The translations under genes and the position numbers were made by a program. From Lachnospiraceae bacterium (GTDB lineage Bacteria > Bacillota > Clostridia > Lachnospirales > Lachnospiraceae): a DNA stretch of 45,577 bases. This document shows, in pieces, positions 1 to 8,180 of this stretch (position 1 is the first letter of the stretch; each line of letters starts with the position of its first letter). The notes below the pieces were generated by a model that worked only from the letters and a program-made list of their open reading frames with translations, was not told the DNA's origin and ran no database searches. The stretch covers positions 1 to 45,577 of the forward strand of contig JAJPXG010000044.1 of assembly GCA_021205565.1 (NCBI GenBank), given 5' to 3'.

Positions 1-1
1 T

Positions 2-307
2 ATTCAGATTCTGAAATATCTCAAGAACAGGAGTGCCGAGGGTTTTATCTGGGATGGCAGCAGTATGTATCTGATGGTGCAGGATGAGGAGATTGCCCTG
101 CAGGAAACCCTGGAGGGCTATGTCAATATTTTCTGCATGGGAGATGAAGCTTTAGGCGTGACCGTGCAAAATCTGAAATATGAACTGAAGGATGTGAACC
201 TGACAGATGATTTTCCCATAGGCATCAGCAATGAATTTATCGGAAAGCCTGCCATAATTTCCGTAAAGCAGGGTACACTTTTAGTGATGATCGACTGGGT
301 GGAGTAA
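2..307 (+). CDS. C-terminal fragment of an unidentified protein
   Basis: The frame is open from base 2 to the TAA at 305-307, so this is the last 101 or so residues of a gene that begins outside the window. The track starts it at an internal Met, but the residues before that Met (IQILKYLKNRSAEGFIWDG) read well as protein. The fragment is acidic with alternating hydrophobic stretches (EGYVNIFCMGDEALGV, LLVMIDWVE), which looks like a soluble beta-rich domain. I see no signal or membrane segment and do not recognise the family. The gpmI promoter follows within a few bases of the stop. Confidence 0.6.
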   Translation: MQILKYLKNRSAEGFIWDGSSMYLMVQDEEIALQETLEGYVNIFCMGDEALGVTVQNLKYELKDVNLTDDFPIGISNEFIGKPAIISVKQGTLLVMIDWVE

Positions 308-311
308 TTTC

Positions 312-340
312 TTGCATAAACGGATGAAAAAGAGTATAAT
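312..340 (+). promoter_or_regulatory. Sigma-A type promoter for gpmI
   Basis: TTGCAT, a 17-bp spacer and a perfect TATAAT. Predicted transcription start is near base 347, leaving a leader of about 105 nt before gpmI. The leader holds a small A/T-rich hairpin (GATTTT-gat-AAAATC, near 369-384). Confidence 0.6.
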
Positions 341-451
341 GAGCGCGGTTGAACCATTTTTGAGGACAGATTTTGATAAAAATCGGATCAATGGGCGGGA
401 ATAATTGTTTTATAAATATACAAAGACAGACAGAGAAAAAGGAGATTTCAA

Positions 452-1993
452 ATGAGTAAGAAACCCGTTGTTTTAATGATTTTGGACGGCTTTGGTTTAA
501 ATGACAGAACAGAAGCCAACGCCGTGGCGATGGCCAATACCCCCGTGATTGACGGCCTGATGGCCAGATATCCGTTCGTCAGAGGCAATGCCTCCGGCAT
601 GGCAGTGGGACTCCCGGAGGGTCAGATGGGCAACTCCGAGGTAGGTCACCTGAATATGGGAGCCGGCCGCATTGTATACCAGGAGCTGACCCGCATCACC
701 AAGGAAATTCAGGACGGAACCTTCTTTGAAAATCCGGCCATTTTGGAGGCAGTTGCGAACTGCAAAAAATACGACAGCGCTTTCCACTGCTATGGTCTGG
801 TCAGCGACGGCGGCGTCCACAGCCATATCAATCATTTAAAGGGCCTGCTTGATTTAGCGAAGAAAGAGGGTCTGACCAAGGTATATGTACACTGCTTCCT
901 TGACGGCAGAGACACGCCGCCCCAGTCCGCTGCGGATTATGTGCAGGAGGTTGTGGATTATACGGAAGAGATCGGCGTCGGCAAGGTTGTGTTTGTATCC
1001 GGCCGCTACTACGCCATGGATCGGGATAATAACTATGACAGAGTGAAGCTTGCCTACGATGCCCTGACGAAGGGCGAGGGTCTGACGGCACCGGATGCCG
1101 TGACCGCTGTGAAGCAGTCCTACGAGAAGGGGGAGAATGACGAGTTCGTCCGTCCTACCGTCGTTGTGGAGAACGGAGAGCCTGTCGGCCTGATCAAAGA
1201 GCACGACTCCATCGTGTTTTTCAACTTCCGTCCGGACCGTGCCCGTGAGATTACCAGGGCGTTCTGCGACGATGATTTCAAGGGCTTTGACAGAGGGCCG
1301 CGCATGGAGCTTTGCTACGTCTGCTTCTCCGATTATGACCCGACCATTCCGAATAAGCTGGTGGCCTTCCACAAGATTTCCGTCACCAACACCTTCGGTG
1401 AGTGGCTTGCGGCGCAGGGCATGACCCAGGCTCGTATTGCCGAGACGGAGAAGTACGCGCACGTCACCTTCTTCTTTAACGGCGGCGTGGAGGTCCCCAA
1501 TGAGGGCGAGACCAGAATTCTGGTAAATTCCCCCAAGGTCGCTACCTACGACCTGAAGCCGGAGATGAGCGCTTATGAGGTCTGCGACAAGCTGACGGAG
1601 GCAATCACTTCCTTAAAATATGATGTCATTATCATCAATTTCGCGAACCCCGACATGGTGGGACATACCGGCGTGATCGAGGCGGCGGTTAAGGCTGTCG
1701 AGGCGGTGGATACCTGCGTGGGTAAGGCTGTGGATGCACTTTTGAGCGTGGACGGCACCATGTTAATCTGCGCCGATCACGGCAACTGCGAACAGATGAT
1801 CGATTATGAGACCGGAGAACCCTTTACCGCCCACACGACCAATCAGGTGCCCTTCATCCTGGTTAATTATGATGAGAATTATACCTTAAGAGACGGCGGC
1901 TGCCTGGCGGATCTGATTCCGACCCTGATTGAGATTATGGGCAAGGAGCAGCCGAAGGAAATGACCGGAAAGAGCCTGTTGGTTCATAAATAA
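452..1993 (+). CDS. gpmI: 2,3-bisphosphoglycerate-independent phosphoglycerate mutase
   Basis: Interconverts 3-phosphoglycerate and 2-phosphoglycerate in the cytoplasm through a phosphoserine intermediate, using two metal ions (usually Mn). The 513-residue length is normal for the family. MILDGFG near residue 9 carries the first metal-binding Asp. The catalytic Ser is in GNSEVGHLNMGAGR (about Ser62). DGRDTPP, the NFRPDRAREI substrate-binding stretch and the C-terminal ADHGNCEQM metal site are all intact. The start at 452 follows AAAGGAG with good spacing. It is unrelated in fold to the cofactor-dependent GpmA type. Enolase, the next glycolytic step, lies two genes downstream, so the four genes to 5.8 kb may be co-transcribed. 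Confidence 0.97.
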   Translation: MSKKPVVLMILDGFGLNDRTEANAVAMANTPVIDGLMARYPFVRGNASGMAVGLPEGQMGNSEVGHLNMGAGRIVYQELTRITKEIQDGTFFENPAILEAVANCKKYDSAFHCYGLVSDGGVHSHINHLKGLLDLAKKEGLTKVYVHCFLDGRDTPPQSAADYVQEVVDYTEEIGVGKVVFVSGRYYAMDRDNNYDRVKLAYDALTKGEGLTAPDAVTAVKQSYEKGENDEFVRPTVVVENGEPVGLIKEHDSIVFFNFRPDRAREITRAFCDDDFKGFDRGPRMELCYVCFSDYDPTIPNKLVAFHKISVTNTFGEWLAAQGMTQARIAETEKYAHVTFFFNGGVEVPNEGETRILVNSPKVATYDLKPEMSAYEVCDKLTEAITSLKYDVIIINFANPDMVGHTGVIEAAVKAVEAVDTCVGKAVDALLSVDGTMLICADHGNCEQMIDYETGEPFTAHTTNQVPFILVNYDENYTLRDGGCLADLIPTLIEIMGKEQPKEMTGKSLLVHK

Positions 1994-2087
1994 AGGAAAC
2001 TGCGAGAACACAATCGCGAAACACATGGACTGAACTGATATACAGTCAGATCCGCCATAAACACTTAAGACGCAAAGGAGAATGAAG

Positions 2088-2573
2088 ATGGGATTTTTGG
2101 ATGACCTGAAAGTGGTGAGCAGCGATCTGCTTGGCAAAGGAACCGTAGCGGCGGGTAAGGCGGCGCATAAAGCGAAGGACACCGCGAATATCGCGAAATT
2201 AAAGGTTTCCATTTCCACCAAGGAGAAGGAGATCAAGGACATTTATACAGAGATCGGCAAGGCGTACTACGAGGCGCACAAGGACGCGCAGGAGGATGTG
2301 TACGACAGCTTCATAGCTCTGATCAATGCGAAAAATGAGGAGATCGCCGCAATCAATGAAGAGATCGCAGAGATTCAGGCAAGCGGCGCCGATGATGTGG
2401 ATATCACGGACACGGTGGACAACGCGCAGACGGACGAAGAGGAAGCTGATGAGGAGACGTCTGCGGATGCAGAACCGAAGACAGAAGAGGAGCAGGCTGC
2501 GGATGAGTTAAGTGACGCCGCGAAGGCAGCGGCTGACGCCGTAGCCGAGGCTGCTAAAGACGACGCCGAGTAA
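2088..2573 (+). CDS. Small acidic coiled-coil protein, function unknown
   Basis: A 161-residue protein. The track starts at 2082, but AAAGGAG at 2074-2080 leaves only 1 nt to that ATG and 7 nt to the ATG at 2088, so I choose 2088 (MGFLDDLKVV). The N-terminal 40 residues look amphipathic and are rich in Gly, Ala and Lys. Residues 45-105 have a heptad-like pattern (KEKEIKDIYTEIGKAYYEAHK and NEEIAAINEEIAEIQ) suggesting a coiled coil. The last 55 residues are a low-complexity Asp/Glu/Ala tail and probably disordered. No signal peptide or membrane segment is seen. Similar small proteins occur in clostridial genomes, but I know of no assigned function. It sits between gpmI and asnB on the same strand. 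Confidence 0.75.
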   Translation: MGFLDDLKVVSSDLLGKGTVAAGKAAHKAKDTANIAKLKVSISTKEKEIKDIYTEIGKAYYEAHKDAQEDVYDSFIALINAKNEEIAAINEEIAEIQASGADDVDITDTVDNAQTDEEEADEETSADAEPKTEEEQAADELSDAAKAAADAVAEAAKDDAE

Positions 2574-2595
2574 TCGGCCATCGGGAGGCACGTTT

Positions 2596-4425
2596 ATGTG
2601 TGGTATCTGCGGTTTCACCGGGAAATTACAGCACAGGGAGCAAGTACTCACAAATATGATGAATCGAATCATCCACCGCGGGCCCGACAGCGGAGGCTCG
2701 CATGTGGATGGGGACATCGCGATGGGTTTCAGGCGCCTGAGCATCATTGATTTAAATAACGGCGACCAGCCCATGTATAATGAGGACAATTCCGTTGTAA
2801 TCACTTTCAACGGCGAGATTTATAATCACCAGGAGCTCCGTAAGGATCTGGAGGCGAAGGGACATATTTTCAGAAACCGGTCGGATACGGAGGTTTTAAT
2901 TCACGCCTATGAGGAATATGGCCAGGATATGCTGAACATGCTGCGGGGCATGTTCGCGTTTGTCATCTGGGACAGTCATACGAAGACGTTGTTTGGTGCC
3001 AGGGATTTCTTTGGCATCAAGCCTTTTTATTATGGTCTTTTTGACGGGAATCTGGTATACGGCTCCGAGATTAAGAGCATTCTGGAGTATCCGGGCTATG
3101 AGCGGACGCTCAATGAGGAAGCGCTGGAGAATTATCTCACCTTCCAGTATTCCGTCCTGCCGGAGACCTTTTTCAAGGGGATTTTCAAGCTGATGCCGGC
3201 GCACTGCTTCACCTTCCATGAAGGAAAGATGGACATCCGGCGTTATTGGGAACCGAAGTTCGAGGCGGATGAGAGCAAGTCCTTAGAAGAGTGGGTTGAT
3301 GCCATTGACGACGTGATGCAGAATTCCATCGAGAGCCATAAAATCAGCGATGTGGAGGTGGGATCCTTCTTATCAAGCGGTGTGGATTCTTCTTATGTAG
3401 CGGCCTGTTTCCATGGAGATAAGACCTTTACCGTGGGCTTTGATTACGCGCAGTACAATGAGATCGACTATGCTAAGAGCCTGTCGGAAAAGATTCAGAT
3501 TGATAATTACAGCAAGCTGATTACCACAGATGAGTACTGGGATTCCATCGCGAAGATTCAGTACCAGATGGACGAGCCGCTGGCGGATCCGTCGGCAATC
3601 GCCCTGTATTTTGTCAGCCAGACGGCGGCAAAGCATGTGAAGGTGGCCATGTCCGGCGAGGGCGCGGATGAGTTTTTCGGCGGCTACAATATTTACAGAG
3701 AGCCGATGGATTTAGCCGGCGTGCGGCATCTTCCACACTGGCTTTTAAAGGTGCTGGCGGGCGCAGCGAACGCGGTTCCTTTCCATTTTAAAGGACAGAG
3801 CTTTTTAAAGCGCGCGGCGACTCCCGTGGAGGAGCGCTTTGTCGGTAACGCTTTCGAGTACAGCATGGAGGAGCGTGCCAGAATTTTAAAGCATCCGACC
3901 GGCAGATATCCCTTTGCGGAGTTGACGAAGCCCTATTATGACAAGGTGCAGGACCAGGACGATGTGACCAAGATGCAGTACATCGACATCCATTTCTGGC
4001 TGATCGGCGACATCCTGCTGAAGGCTGATAAGATGAGCATGGCACATTCCCTGGAGGTCAGGGTTCCCTTCCTGGACAAGGAAGTGTTCGACGTGGCCAG
4101 ACATATCCCGACCCGCTACAAGGTCAATAAGGAAAATACGAAGTACGCCATGCGTCAGGCGGCGCACAGGTATCTGCCGGACATGGTGGCAGAGAAGAAA
4201 AAGCTGGGCTTCCCGGTACCGACCCGCGTGTGGCTGAAGGAGGACAAATATTACAATATTGTAAAGGAAGCGTTCCTTTCCCCGGCCGCGGAGCAGTATT
4301 TTCAGACGGACGAGCTGGTGAGGCTTTTAGACCGGCACAAAAACGGCAAAGAGGACAACAGCCGTAAGATCTGGACTGTGTATATGTTCCTGGTGTGGTA
4401 TGGGGAATATTTTGAGGCGGCTTGA
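2596..4425 (+). CDS. asnB: Asparagine synthetase, glutamine-hydrolysing
   Basis: Makes asparagine from aspartate, ATP and glutamine-derived ammonia. MCGICGF places the nucleophilic Cys directly after the initiator Met, as in class II glutamine amidotransferases. That domain covers about residues 1-210, including RGPDSGG, a GFRRLSIID stretch and the FNGEIYNH motif. The synthetase domain has the PP-loop SSGVDSS (near residue 260) and SGEGADEFFGGY. The C-terminal EVRVPFLDKE segment is present. The 609-residue length fits the longer Firmicutes AsnB/AsnO type. A purine-rich GGGAGG precedes the ATG. The ORF is intact, with no sign of transfer. Some paralogues amidate cell wall or spore components, which the sequence cannot exclude. 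Confidence 0.94.
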   Translation: MCGICGFTGKLQHREQVLTNMMNRIIHRGPDSGGSHVDGDIAMGFRRLSIIDLNNGDQPMYNEDNSVVITFNGEIYNHQELRKDLEAKGHIFRNRSDTEVLIHAYEEYGQDMLNMLRGMFAFVIWDSHTKTLFGARDFFGIKPFYYGLFDGNLVYGSEIKSILEYPGYERTLNEEALENYLTFQYSVLPETFFKGIFKLMPAHCFTFHEGKMDIRRYWEPKFEADESKSLEEWVDAIDDVMQNSIESHKISDVEVGSFLSSGVDSSYVAACFHGDKTFTVGFDYAQYNEIDYAKSLSEKIQIDNYSKLITTDEYWDSIAKIQYQMDEPLADPSAIALYFVSQTAAKHVKVAMSGEGADEFFGGYNIYREPMDLAGVRHLPHWLLKVLAGAANAVPFHFKGQSFLKRAATPVEERFVGNAFEYSMEERARILKHPTGRYPFAELTKPYYDKVQDQDDVTKMQYIDIHFWLIGDILLKADKMSMAHSLEVRVPFLDKEVFDVARHIPTRYKVNKENTKYAMRQAAHRYLPDMVAEKKKLGFPVPTRVWLKEDKYYNIVKEAFLSPAAEQYFQTDELVRLLDRHKNGKEDNSRKIWTVYMFLVWYGEYFEAA

Positions 4426-4484
4426 CGGACATGGCTGTGTACTGCTAACCGACCGTGAATAGTAATCTTCGGAATTACACACAC

Positions 4485-4520
4485 TACCTCCTGAGAGAGT
4501 CACTTTCAGGAGGTATTTTT
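4485..4520 (+). promoter_or_regulatory. Perfect stem-loop that buries the eno ribosome binding site and resembles a terminator
   Basis: TACCTCCTGA (4485-4494) pairs perfectly with TCAGGAGGTA (4506-4515). Three more inner pairs (G.U, A-U, G-C) leave a 5-nt loop. The 3' arm contains AGGAGG, the only good ribosome binding site for eno, and TTTTT follows immediately before the ATG at 4521. It could act as a terminator behind asnB, a translational lock on eno, or both. Confidence 0.7.
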
Positions 4521-5801
4521 ATGGTGGAGTATTTAAAGATTGTCTGTGCGCGCGGCAGGCAGGTGCTGGACAGCAGGGGAAACCCGACAGTGGAGGCAAC
4601 TGTGACGGTGCGAAACTGTGTGGATGGGGAGCTGACGGAAGGACGGGCTATCGTGCCGAACGGGACAGATCAGGGAGGACAAAAAACGGAGGCCGTGAAA
4701 TCGGCGGCGGAAAATATAGAGAAATATCTGCAGGAGCCTCTGGCCGGCACGGAGGTCACAGACCAGCGCAGGATTGACCATATCCTGATGGAGACGGACG
4801 GAACGGAGGACAAATCCCGGCTGGGAGCAAATACACTTTTGGGTGTTTCTTTAGCCTGCGCGGACGCCGCGGCGAAGGCACTGCACATTCCACTCTACCG
4901 GTATCTGGGCGGCGTGCAGGGACAGGTTTTACCAACGCCGATGATGAATATTTTAAACGGCGGTGCGCATGCGTCCAACGCGCTGGATGTGCAGGAATTT
5001 ATGATCGTGCCGGTGGGCGCGGGCAGCATCCGCGAGGGGATTGAATGGTGCTGTGAGATTTATCATACGCTGAAAAAACTCCATACCGACAGAGGACTGG
5101 CCACGGATGTAGGGGATGAGGGCGGCTTTGCACCCCGACTTTCCACGGAGATAGAGGCGATTGATTTTATTATGGAGGCGATACGGGCAGCGGGGTATGT
5201 TCCCGGGCAGGATGTATGTATCAGTCTTGATGTTGCTGCCAATACCTGGAAAGGAAACGGAAGCAATGACTATTGTATGCCTAAGCAGAAGCGCTGCTAT
5301 TCCACGCAGGAGCTGATACAGGAGTGGGAGGATCTGGTTGATAAATATCCGGTCTTTTCCCTGGAGGATGCGTTGGGAGCAGACGACTGGGAGGGTTGGA
5401 TTAAAATGACAGATCGTCTGGGCAGTAAAACGCTTCTGGCGGGAGACGCGCTCTTTAAGACGAATCCGAAACAGCTTAAGCAGGGAATTGAGAAGGGAGC
5501 GGCCAACGCCATCCTGATCAAGCCCGGTCAGATTGGCACGCTGTCGCAGACCATGGAGACGGTGCAGCTGGCAAAAAGAAACGGCTATCGGACAATTCTT
5601 TCCCACAGAAGCGGCGAGAGCGAGGACAGTTTTATCGCAGATCTGGCGGTGGCCTTAAACACGGGACTGATCAAGACCGGAGCACCCAGCCGGGGCGAGC
5701 GCACGGCCAAATATAACCAGCTGCTGCGGATTGAGGAGGAGCTGTACGGAAAAGAGGAAATCATTTCAGGAAGGGGAAGCATAGAAGACACGTCTTACTG
5801 A
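4521..5801 (+). CDS. eno: Enolase, divergent at the N-terminal catalytic loop
   Basis: Dehydrates 2-phosphoglycerate to phosphoenolpyruvate; cytoplasmic and Mg-dependent. The track starts at 4455, but the ATG at 4521 has AGGAGG at 4508-4513 and gives the family-typical start MVEYLKIVCARGRQVLDSRGNPT (426 residues). Metal ligands are Asp237 (SLDVAA), Glu282 (SLEDAL) and Asp309 (AGDALF). Also present are the acid/base Glu200 in GDEGGFAP, Lys334 in ILIKPGQIG, His150 in NGGAH, the SHRSGE motif (362-364) and Lys385 in IKTGAPSR. Oddly, the canonical SGASTG lid loop reads NGTDQG (47-52) and about 13 residues after it are missing. It may be a divergent true enolase or a paralogue with altered activity. 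Its RBS is buried in a stem. Confidence 0.88.
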   Translation: MVEYLKIVCARGRQVLDSRGNPTVEATVTVRNCVDGELTEGRAIVPNGTDQGGQKTEAVKSAAENIEKYLQEPLAGTEVTDQRRIDHILMETDGTEDKSRLGANTLLGVSLACADAAAKALHIPLYRYLGGVQGQVLPTPMMNILNGGAHASNALDVQEFMIVPVGAGSIREGIEWCCEIYHTLKKLHTDRGLATDVGDEGGFAPRLSTEIEAIDFIMEAIRAAGYVPGQDVCISLDVAANTWKGNGSNDYCMPKQKRCYSTQELIQEWEDLVDKYPVFSLEDALGADDWEGWIKMTDRLGSKTLLAGDALFKTNPKQLKQGIEKGAANAILIKPGQIGTLSQTMETVQLAKRNGYRTILSHRSGESEDSFIADLAVALNTGLIKTGAPSRGERTAKYNQLLRIEEELYGKEEIISGRGSIEDTSY

Positions 5802-5818
5802 CTGCATTAGAAAATGCG

Positions 5819-5847
5819 TTGCAGGAATCCGCTGGTTTTGCTATACT
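5819..5847 (+). promoter_or_regulatory. Promoter for the downstream membrane protein
   Basis: TTGCAG, a 17-bp spacer and TATACT. Predicted start near 5854, about 100 nt before the next gene. The leader contains a loose inverted repeat (GATAC...GTATC, near 5857-5898). Confidence 0.45.
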
Positions 5848-5953
5848 GACCATGTGATGATACCGGGAGAGCAATTTTGCAAAGCGCTCCATCGTATCAC
5901 TGCTTTGGTCGTGTTGATTATAAGCAGTTTGGCTGACAGCGAGGTTTTGGGCA

Positions 5954-7861
5954 ATGAAGAGATTGATAAAAAACAGCAGGCACATGAATACGCTCCTTTC
6001 GCTTTTGATTGTGGGAGCGGGGACGCTCGTGCTTGCCGCTGTGTTTGACGTCTGGTTTACCATCAATGACGATGTGATGATCCGGGATATTCTGTCCGGC
6101 GCGTACACCGGTACGCCGAACGCGCACTGCATTCAGATGCTTTATCCGCTGGGCCTGCTGTTAAGTTCTCTTTACCGCCTGATTTCCGCACTGAACTGGT
6201 ACGGGCTTTTTATGGGATTTTGCCACGCGCTCTGTATGTTTCTTATCCTGCGCCGCCTTCTGGAACAGGCGGAGGATGGCAAGGGAAAGCTGCTGATGGC
6301 TGTCCTCGGAGTCCTGGGATTTATGGCAATCCTTCTTGGCAAGGTGCTTTATATCCAGTATACGGTGACCAGCGCGCTTCTTGCCGGTACGGCAATCTTT
6401 TTATTTGTCACCACGCCGGATACCTGTTCTGCCGCGGAATTTAACCGCAGAAATATTATCAGTATGCTTCTTTTTATACTGGCCTTCAACATGAGGACGG
6501 AGATGGTGCTGCTGCTCTGCCCGCTGGTGGCTGCGGCCGGCATTTACAAGTGGAGCATGGGGGCAAAGCGCGTCGGCTTGAAATTTTTTTCCATGGAAAA
6601 TGTCCGCAAATATCTGATCACCGTTCTGGTGGTGGCGCTGGGTATGGGCGCCTGTTATCTTTGTGATATGGCGGCCTACAGCAGTGAAGAGTGGCAGGAA
6701 TTCCGCACGTTTTTTGACAACCGCACAGAGCTGTTTGATTTCCTGGGACGGGCGCCGGAGTACGAGGGAAATGAAGCGTTCTATGACCGGATCGGCCTGT
6801 CAGAGGAAGAGGTGGAGCTTTTAGTCAACTATGATTTTGCCCTGGACGATGAGATTGACGCGGATCTTTTACAGACCATTATCGATTATGATCTGAATGA
6901 GCGCGGCGTCGGTTATTTCAGGTATAACCTTTCTGATGGCTTTGCCTATTACCGGTGGCAGATGGTGCATTTAATCGACCGCCCCTGGATGGTGGTGATT
7001 GCAGCCGGATACTTTTTTGTGCTGGCGGCGGGGCTTTTGAACGGTCACGTTGCCATTCTCTGGCAGCTGATTTTCCTGGGTGCGATGCGCACGGTCAGCT
7101 GGATGTATATTTTCATGCGCGGGCGCTTTTATGACAGGGTCAATCATTCGCTGTATTTATGTGAAATTCTGATATTGATGGCCATGCTGCTGGTGGAGTT
7201 TGGGCAGCTGCGCTTTAGCATGCAGAGGCATAATGTGGGTCCGCAGCAGAACGGGCAGACGACGGCTTCACAGAGTTTCATGGAAAGCCTGAAAGCGCCC
7301 GCAGCATGGATAAGCGGGTGTTTGGATCGGCTGCGAAATCCGGGCAAAGGAAAGGCCGGGAGAGCCTTTGAAACTGTCACGGCCCTCGCATTTGCTGTTA
7401 TTTTCGGCTTTTATGCCATCCTCGGTGTCCGGGACGCACTGGATGACAAGAGCACAATGGAGACAGAGTACGCCGCGGCCTATCAGCCGCTGCAGGAGTA
7501 TTGCACCGCGCATTCTGATTCGTATTTTCTGATCGATGTTTACAGCTTCACAACCGCCTATGAACCGGTATTTACAGCCGGAGACAGTGTTTACCGCAAC
7601 TACGATCTCTGCGGCGGCTGGGCCGCCAAATCTCCGGTTTATCAGCAGAAGCTGGCATATACGGGGATAGAGGATCTGGCGGCGGATCTCGCAGATAAGG
7701 ACAACATATATTTTATCAGTAAGGACAGCAGAGAAATTGACTGGCTTGCAGCCTGGTATGCTGTGAAGAGTTATACTGTGGAGGTAACCGCGGTGGATTA
7801 TATTGATGTGGAGGGGGATGAAGGATATACCGTGTATGCGGTATCGTATGCCGGAAACTGA
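5954..7861 (+). CDS. Polytopic membrane protein, probably GT-C type glycosyltransferase
   Basis: A 635-residue protein with about a dozen hydrophobic segments. The first TM helix (LLSLLIVGAGTLVLAAVF) is followed by an extracytoplasmic loop with acidic residues (FTINDDVMIRDILSG), the usual position of the catalytic Asp pair in GT-C enzymes that use lipid-linked sugars. Further TM helices run through residues 60-260 and 325-400, and another lies near 475-495. The C-terminal 140 residues are soluble and probably outside (LIDVYSFTTAYEPVF). No named family is recognised, so the role is inferred from architecture only. No strong RBS precedes 5954; the ATG at 5984 (MNTLLSLL) is an alternative start. 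A strong terminator follows. Confidence 0.65.
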   Translation: MKRLIKNSRHMNTLLSLLIVGAGTLVLAAVFDVWFTINDDVMIRDILSGAYTGTPNAHCIQMLYPLGLLLSSLYRLISALNWYGLFMGFCHALCMFLILRRLLEQAEDGKGKLLMAVLGVLGFMAILLGKVLYIQYTVTSALLAGTAIFLFVTTPDTCSAAEFNRRNIISMLLFILAFNMRTEMVLLLCPLVAAAGIYKWSMGAKRVGLKFFSMENVRKYLITVLVVALGMGACYLCDMAAYSSEEWQEFRTFFDNRTELFDFLGRAPEYEGNEAFYDRIGLSEEEVELLVNYDFALDDEIDADLLQTIIDYDLNERGVGYFRYNLSDGFAYYRWQMVHLIDRPWMVVIAAGYFFVLAAGLLNGHVAILWQLIFLGAMRTVSWMYIFMRGRFYDRVNHSLYLCEILILMAMLLVEFGQLRFSMQRHNVGPQQNGQTTASQSFMESLKAPAAWISGCLDRLRNPGKGKAGRAFETVTALAFAVIFGFYAILGVRDALDDKSTMETEYAAAYQPLQEYCTAHSDSYFLIDVYSFTTAYEPVFTAGDSVYRNYDLCGGWAAKSPVYQQKLAYTGIEDLAADLADKDNIYFISKDSREIDWLAAWYAVKSYTVEVTAVDYIDVEGDEGYTVYAVSYAGN

Positions 7862-7911
7862 GAGGACTCATTGAAAGGGCACATTTAAGAGGAACGGACT
7901 TTGGATTGCGG

Positions 7912-7952
7912 GGCCGGGAAATTGTCATGATGGCAGTTTCCCGGCCTTTTTT
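7912..7952 (+). terminator. Rho-independent terminator
   Basis: GGCCGGGAAA pairs with TTTCCCGGCC (10 bp, extended by AAATTG/CAGTTT) around a loop of about 9 nt, followed by six T. It separates the membrane protein gene from the mraZ promoter region. Confidence 0.9.
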
Positions 7953-7996
7953 GTGAAATGCTGCGGTATCGGCACCGTCTGTGTCTTTTCCACAGC

Positions 7997-8057
7997 GAAT
8001 TTGTAACAAATTTGAATCATATTTTTTAAAAAATTCTGAATTTCCACTTGCCAAGTG
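7997..8057. repeat. AT-rich intergenic stretch with two perfect palindromes
   Basis: Within the 319-base gap before mraZ are AATTTGT-A-ACAAATT (7997-8011) and CACTTG-C-CAAGTG (8045-8057). The second overlaps the mraZ -35 box. These could be binding sites for dimeric regulators. ATTTTTTAAAAAAT lies between them. No coding sequence was seen here. Confidence 0.4.
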
Positions 8058-8076
8058 CAATAAAAAAGTGTAGGAT
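8048..8076 (+). promoter_or_regulatory. mraZ (dcw cluster) promoter
   Basis: TTGCCA, a 17-bp spacer and TAGGAT. Predicted start near 8083. It would drive the dcw cluster from mraZ at least through divIB, because no terminator is visible before ftsZ. Confidence 0.55.
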
Positions 8077-8084
8077 ATAGTTCA

Positions 8085-8148
8085 GTGGAGCAAAAGGGAG
8101 CGAAATGCCAGAAAAATCACGAAAATGGTTTGAAAATGGGAGCTCCCA
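8085..8148 (+). promoter_or_regulatory. Putative MraZ operator repeats and a 12-bp palindrome
   Basis: GTGGAG (8085) and GGGAG (8096) are followed by a run of GAAAnTG-like repeats starting at 8102, 8111, 8121 and 8132, about 10 bp apart. The block ends in the perfect palindrome TGGGAGCTCCCA (8137-8148). MraZ is known to bind short G-rich direct repeats at about one-turn spacing in its own promoter region. This block lies at the expected place, but the assignment is inference. Confidence 0.4.
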
Positions 8149-8180
8149 CGCAAACCCGACGAACGGGAAGGTAAGCTTTT

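Noticed and set aside
854-1462. 202-residue minus-strand ORF
   Set aside because: Antisense shadow of gpmI.
4953-5606. 217-residue minus-strand ORF
   Set aside because: Antisense shadow of eno.
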